DNA from: Andrena cerasifolii
Lineage: Eukaryota > Arthropoda > Insecta > Hymenoptera > Andrenidae
Assembly: GCF_050908995.1 (NCBI RefSeq)
Contig: NC_135118.1
Span: 14,269,501-14,333,500, forward strand
DNA: 64,000 nt
Direction of reading: 5' to 3'
Below the pieces are notes generated by a model, which did not search any database, had not been told where the DNA came from, and saw only the letters and a program-made list of their open reading frames with translations. Numbering within the stretch: position 1 is the first letter of the stretch; the number at the start of each line of letters is the position of its first letter. Shown here piece by piece: positions 57,976 to 64,000 of this stretch. Position numbers and translations under genes: made by a program.

Positions 57976-58454
57976 GTAGAATTATTGTATCAGACCGTGG
58001 ATTAGGATTGACTGGACAATCACGCCCTCCTACGTAGTCTAGTAATCGTGAAATATGGGGCGTCGTACTGCTCCGGTGGATTTGAATGGGACTAGACCTG
58101 ACCGATTGGATAATTACGTGTTCCGTGATTTGAATAATTCGAAAGCCAGTTATTACGCGCCGTTATTGCTCCGCAATGTTTATACGCCGATCGTTTCTGT
58201 TTGCCCCGGTAATTGCAATCGGATCGTCCATTTTTCCTATCGATCGCCATTGATTGCTAGTGATAAAAGACAGCCAGTGGTGATCCTTTTCAGCTCGTCC
58301 ATCACCATCTCAGGAGAATAGGCCTCAATTTGCGGCTTCGTTAAATTAATTTGTTTGTGGCGCGGAATCAATCGGCAGATATAATACCCGCAACGATCAA
58401 AGTCATTCAACGTTATAAAATGTATTTCGATGTGCGAATTTTATTAATAGTAAT
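57976..58454. other. Unique stretch without a supported gene
   Basis: An 88-codon frame at 58055-58321 shows no recognised features. Confidence 0.45.
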
Positions 58455-58760
58455 TTAACCTCTCGTGGCGACACGGGGTGTACCTCCAATGCACCAAAAA
58501 TTTAGTGAATTTTAACAAAAAATGTCGCCTTTATACACAAGTATTTTTTTTTTAAATACAAATTTCAACATATTAAAATTTACATCTTTTAAAAGAGAAT
58601 ATTAGAGCATGTTTGTACGAGTATTACGAATGTACAATTATCACACAAAAGTTAATAGATTCACAAATTCGAAAATGGTAACTGAAAAATGACGCTGGGG
58701 TGCGGTGAACCCCATGTAACCAATTTGTGATTATAAGAAAGGGTGACCACGGTGGATTAA
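58455..58760. mobile_element. TTAA-type MITE
   Basis: A 306-bp element. The left TTAACCTCTCGTGGCGACAC and the complement of the right end TTAATCCACCGTGGTCACCC are imperfect inverted repeats with TTAA at both ends. Subterminal GGGGTG/CACC words flank an AT-rich interior. It shares its right TTAA with the next MITE. Confidence 0.6.
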
Positions 58761-58870
58761 CCTTTAGAGGTCGGGCTGGCCACTATAGTGGCCACCTAAG
58801 AATTTGGATACTTTGTAAGTAAATAAAATTTACAATTTCAATGAAAAAATCCCGGCCCTCTAAAGGTTAA
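58757..58870. mobile_element. Very short TTAA-type MITE
   Basis: A 114-bp element beginning TTAACCTTTAGAGGTCGGGC and ending GGCCCTCTAAAGGTTAA. The inverted repeat is perfect over 14 bp and continues with mismatches. It contains the perfect palindrome TGGCCACTATAGTGGCCA (58778-58796 region). It abuts the preceding MITE at a single shared TTAA. Confidence 0.82.
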
Positions 58871-60261
58871 ACGAAAATTGCACCTCGAAAATCATTTTAC
58901 TGTGTTTAAGCGCCAGCATCAAGTATGCCTAATGAATGTAATCTCAATGTTTATAACGACAGCATTTGATACCATGATGTGTAGATAGAGATACATATAT
59001 TCAGGCTAATGGAATAACCTGTGTTCACGATTTCTTTTTTTAGTAGCAATCATGTCCCCAAAAATGCTAACTATAAGCATGGATACATATGTGTGACTCA
59101 TTAATTATTTTTAAGCACGCCTTGCACGCGTCCTTGTAATCAGGATGAAATTGATAATCGAAAAAACCGGTTGATTCGGCTAAAATTAGAAATCACATGT
59201 CTTTCGAATAACTATGAACAGTATGAACGATGCAATACCTAACTGTATATGTATCATTTATATAAATTAAATTAATTTGGAACTGATTTGCCACTATTTA
59301 ACGATCCCCCGGGTTCATTAGCATGTGGTATAATAAACTTTCATAGAAACAGGTCACGGATTTGAAAATATATCGTTTAAGCTTCGTTACTATCTACTGC
59401 AATAAATATTCCCGAAAACGTGTCAAGGAAGGCCGATAACGCTCGTTGAGGTGAAAGATGGCTGGAGAAAGGAATACATTGTTTCCAAAAAGAAATATCG
59501 CTAGAAGATTAACTATGCCTGTGGCCTTATTAAGAATTCACGTCACTTGACAATTACCAATTTCACACGTTCACCTGCGAACACCTACGCTCGCATTAAG
59601 TCGGCTGGTATCGACCGGTACGTGTTCGACTTTGAATGTCAGTCTGCTGTTACAAAAAAAAAAACATTTTACAGCGCACATTGCACCCAAAGTATTTCCG
59701 CCTGTAATTCTCTGCTATTAACGACGAATTATTCGTAATTATTTTCTTTCGCCTGTGAACCTCCCACCGCGGAACCGTATCGTGAACCGTAAAACTGATA
59801 CGGCTTGATCAAATTCAGTTATATTTAGAATCATTTGCTCCGACAATTTCTTGACAGATGAGAGGACAAGTGTGCATAAACAGTAGTGCAGTTAGATATG
59901 AGAATACTAACAGAAGCAACTGTAATTCTACTTTTCATAAGCCGATGATCATAATGCAAGTACTCCTAACTTTATTTACATCAAATACTTAAGGTTCTAC
60001 CGTGTGCGGCTCTCGCAGAAATAGAAAAAGAGTAGGTACTCGTTTCCCATTTCTGTCAATTTGATGAGTCATTGAAAGACATCCCCATCCCCCAAGTTAA
60101 TTAAACGATCCAACGTAGCACCATTTTTTAAAGAAAATTTTGAAAAAAGAAAAGAAATCGTGATACTCCTTGCAGAAATGTTTGAGTACCTGAATGATAT
60201 TATATGAAACAGAATATCACATATCACTCATTACATAGTACAACAAATTTTAACTTTTTTC
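58871..60261. other. Unique stretch without a supported gene
   Basis: A 63-codon frame at 59547-59738 and little else. No repeat was identified. Confidence 0.5.
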
Positions 60262-61276
60262 GGACCTGTAACACTCAATAGCCGTTTCTTATAGGGTTTC
60301 GTGCCCTCAAAAGGAATCCGCAATCAGTTTGTCGCCACCACCCTCAGTTTTTGAGAAAATCGATTTTGAAAAAAAAACTGCAAATTTTCAAATTTGAACA
60401 TCTCTTGTGTCGAAACGGTAACAGTTATTCGATTGTTCGTTGCGTCAAATTATTCTATGAACCCTCCCGAATACAACGATATAAGTTATTATTGCAGTAT
60501 GAACATTTAAATATGTTTAAACAACGATCAAAGGGAAAAGGATACCCGAAATGTACCCACTTTTGCAGATATATTTAAATTTATTTCGAAAACTAAGGGT
60601 GTAGGAGAAAATCTGACCTTTCCACGCGATGCAGCGGACAATTTCCCTTCGGAAAGCATCAACAGAAGTGGTAAGACACGTTTTGTTTTCAATACAGAAG
60701 CGAAATAGTTTGGCAAAACGCGCGGCGTCGACAGTGGTACTCAACGGCGGCGCGCGATCCACTGCCGCTTAGTGTAACACAACCGCTTAACGCGCATGAC
60801 TACCACTGTCGACGCCGCGCGTTTTGCCAAACTATTTCGCTTCTGTATTGAAAACAAAACGATACTTGCCACTGCTGTCGATGCTATTCGAACGAAAAAT
60901 GTCTGCTGCATCGCGTGGGATGGTCAGATTTTGTCCCAGACCCTTAGTTTTGGAAATAAGTTGAAAAATAGCTGCAAAAATTGGTGCATTTCAGGTGGCC
61001 TTTTCCCTTTGATCGTTGTTTAAACATATTTAAATGTTCATAATGCAATAATAACTTATATCGTTGTATTCGGGAGGGTTCATAGAATAATTTGACGCAA
61101 GAAGCAACCAAATAACTATTTCTCTTTCGACACAAGAGGTGTTCAAATTTGAAGATTTGCAGTTGTCTTCAAAATCGATTTTCTCAAAAACTGAGGGTGA
61201 TGGCGACAAATGGGTTGCGGATTCGTTTTCAGGGCACTTAAACCTATAAGAAACGGCTATTGAATGTTACAAGTCC
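60262..61276. mobile_element. 1-kb foldback element with mirror-image open frames
   Basis: Arms of about 480 bp (60262-60742 and 60797-61276) are inverted copies around a GC-rich spacer of about 54 bp. The outer ends are GGACCTGTAACACTCAATAG and CTATTGAATGTTACAAGTCC. Pairs such as GAACCCTCCCGAATACAACG, AACATTTAAATATGTTTAAA and CGCGCGGCGTCGACAGTGGT recur inverted on the other side. Each arm has two modest frames with recognisably similar peptides, sharing TVDAARFAKLFRFCIENKT and VKLFYEPSRIQRYKLLL. I do not recognise the peptides. No target duplication was read. Confidence 0.85.
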
Positions 61277-64000
61277 AGATGGCTGTTGTACTGTGTTATT
61301 TTAAATCCGAAGTAATGCATCTCGCTGGTTACGAAGAAGAAATCGCGATCAAAGTGGAGCACTCGATTGACAATTTTGCGAATCAGAAGAAACCACCGTC
61401 GAATGGAACAGACCGCGTTTAGGTTTTGATATCCTTAACGACCGCGGTTTTAATACGATAATCAGAATCGCCTCGCGGCTGCCGCGTGCTAATTGACTTT
61501 GCATTTGGAATACAGGCTCGGTTGCAAATGCATGCTGCATCAGCGAATAATTGTCTGCCTTAATTAGTTGGAGCGCGTTTCTTGATTGCAACATTAAGCG
61601 CCGACGGGGAGCCGGGGGTTTACAATTAATACACAGTGAAAATTGTGAAAGTCGATTGAATTCTTCGCGACGCGAAACATAAATCAAACCACCGCGAAAG
61701 GGACCTTTTCTCGTTTTTATTACAAAAAGAAAGAAATTGCACTCGCGTTTTCTCGAACGCGCGTTTCGGTGAAATAGATCGGGCATTCCTTTCGGTATGT
61801 GAATTCGATTCGATCCCAGCGGAATTGCTTCCGGATCGGCTTATCGAATTCTTTAATAATTTACCGTCGAACAAAAATGCTTCTATCCCTACAGTGCGCG
61901 CGTAAATTAAAATTAAAATTCTAGGAGTGCGTAGATATTTCGAGGGACAACATATTTTTATATCGCACGTAAATTTATTGCGCTCAATTTTTATTCAGAG
62001 AAATATTTATAACAAAATGAAATACTGAACGAGCATCTCCTTAACACTGCGGGTCATCGTTATCTGAATCTTTTCCAATATCACGAGAACAAGGTTACAG
62101 AAAGCTACGTACGATATGGTAGAATTTATTTGAAAGGTTCCTTTTTTTATATATTTATTTAACTGTTCACTTGAGCCTGTCGGGGCGTCAAACGTACCCA
62201 GCTTCGCCTGTGTGAAAACAAAGTCACTTCTGCATAACGATCTTGTGATTACCAAGAATGATTATCGCCCTAAGGTTAATGGAATGTTAATTCTGCGACC
62301 GTGCAATGTGTTTCAAACATAAATTTGTAGACCGATGACACGATCGTCGTAAAAGCATCAGTTTCTTGTTTGTGTTTATGGCGTTCCGTAAATCAGTCCA
62401 TTTCGTTAAGTACCGTTTTTGAGCTAATAATATTAATGTGCCAACAATTAACGCGTAATAGTCTACTATAAATACTCGGCCAGCAGCGTTCGAGGTAATT
62501 TGAATTTCTGATCGAGTAGTCTACTGTTAATTGCACAGGGTGTCCTACTCGAAACGGACCACCAAACTACCTCCGTGTGTTCTTCAAACACGAAGTACGT
62601 TATACGTCGCCCAAGCCTTCAAGCATTAGTCACAGTTAATTCGCGAATAAAAGCAAGCGTGCTTATTATCGCGCAGCAGGTATATATAAAAAGGAAAATT
62701 AATATGATGTTGCCTTGCAGTGAAAGTAGACAGTGCACGAGAGAAGCTCGCGTTGCTATTACCCGAGGAACTATTTAAAGAGCTTCAGAATCTGTCAGTG
62801 GTCATTTTAGTCGATGCACCGTCACCGAGGAACACTAACTTTTGATTTCGTTATTGTCGCTTTAATTCTGCCTCACACCTATTCCGCCCCGCATCTTCGA
62901 GCTCAAGATGCGCCCAGGTGTCTATTTCAACAAAGTCACACCGTATATTTGGTACTCGTTTGAAATCGCCCAGAAGTAACGGCGGAAGATACGTTACAAT
63001 AATAATTGTTTTATTAATTAGAACACATCGCAGCATGGAGCAGAATGTTCCAAACGATTCACGAATAGAATTCTACTTCCACTTGATCTGATACGAGCAA
63101 ACGTACCGCGGGGCCCGAAATATTCGGAATTTTCTCCGTTACTGCTATTATTAAATTCTGAATCACTTGGTCGTACGGCAAGAATAACTACAATGATCCA
63201 GGTTCCCGTTTCGACTAGCACAAAGCCGCATGTTGATTCGATAATATAATCAAGCCTGCAGCGCGGAATCAAACGAACAAATGGCGAGGACCATTTTTCT
63301 TCCGCGCTACCGTTGACTTTGGTGAATCACTAATTCACGAGAGCAATGAATCGGTAATAGAAAACGCTGAAAATGATGATGCTTATAATATGCAAACATA
63401 ATTGCGCAGCAATTAATTGCAACAGATTACTTCGCTCGTAAAGTTCCTACGAGGAATATTAAAAAATGATTCAGAGCACGTCGTGACGATACGCTATCTC
63501 TCTGTACACAAATAGTATCCTTAAATACGAATGTACCTACGTATTCCTAATTAGGGCAATTAAGTTGAAACTTTCAAGCGGCTGAATGGTACGGCGAACA
63601 ACGGCGTACTCGGACATCGAACGAAGCAACGCGAGGGGTGCTTTATTTGAAACGTTGTCATTGCCGCCGCAAACCTTGCGTTCCGCTCGGTTCTCAAAGA
63701 CGCAGCGGGTCGAGAGACTTTTTCAGAGGTCTTTGGCAATAGCTGCGTTATGAATTCGAGGCGAATTCAAGTACTTATTGTTCGCCGAGGAAACGAAAGA
63801 ACCTCGGGCGAAGCCGTTTATCTCGCCGTACAATAGAATTGCAAAGATGATTCGTAAATGAACGCTAAAGTAACAAACAGTCTTTACCTGGCTCTAGCCA
63901 TAGCTTTGCTAACGAGCGTCCTGACAATCCCTCGATTCGAAACAAAGGACTACTGATTTGTGTGGCTTGCTTAATTATAACCGAAGAATGCGCGGCGTTA
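61277..64000. other. Unique stretch without a supported gene
   Basis: Frames at 61349-61874 overlap in CpG-rich DNA and lack recognised features. An ACAGGGTGTCC word at about 62535 resembles a repeat terminus but has no partner. The end of the window (63550-64000) is again CpG-rich. Confidence 0.45.

Noticed and set aside
62530..62550. ACAGGGTGTCC as a transposon terminus
   Set aside because: The motif resembles common insect repeat ends, but no partner end or family copy was found nearby.

Overview
This window is eukaryotic, almost certainly insect. Hymenoptera is my best guess, but nothing here proves it. The support is an AT-rich background that is not CpG-depleted, short CCTAA/TTAGG insect-telomere-like runs, and a dense set of non-autonomous hAT, Tc1/mariner-like and TTAA-target DNA transposons with three LINE-type 3' tails. 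No protein-coding gene, tRNA, rRNA or CRISPR array can be supported. No open frame exceeds 188 codons, the longer ones overlap on both strands in GC-rich DNA or are low complexity, and none resembles a family I recognise. The window therefore looks like a large intergenic region or long intron.

The explainable structure is a layered population of small transposable elements, about 35 pieces covering very roughly a quarter of the window. Three groups stand out. (1) TTAA-bounded foldback elements and MITEs lie at 7.8, 13.2, 17.0, 17.7, 22.8, 28.4, 33.1, 36.3, 38.0, 44.7, 51.4, 58.5 and 58.8 kb. Several share arms or cores in different combinations, and two pairs abut at a single TTAA. (2) hAT-like elements lie at 16.1, 19.6, 25.1, 26.9, 44.3, 46.1, 52.6 and 56.3 kb. 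Most have short inverted termini and some have readable 8-bp target duplications; two carry tandem arrays, 56 bp x 11 at 19.8 kb and a 700-bp KVEEV-coding-like satellite at 56.4 kb. (3) Larger inverted-terminal-repeat elements of less certain class lie at 4.8, 31.0, 34.0 and 35.6 kb, and a 1-kb near-perfect palindrome lies at 60.3 kb.

Nested insertions give relative ages. A hAT MITE sits in an older TTAA element at 26.9 kb, with a related uninterrupted copy at 32.8 kb. A TTAA element sits inside the 35.6-kb element. A Tc1/mariner-like MITE sits inside the 44.7-kb element.

Between these lie apparently unique stretches, often CpG-rich, for example near 6-7.5, 12-13.2, 20.8-21.8, 26-26.7, 30-30.8, 39.7-42, 53.2-54.2, 55.3-56.2 and 63.5-64 kb. 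They may be regulatory, but I see no sequence feature that proves it. All repeat boundaries were read by eye, so allow a few bases of error.
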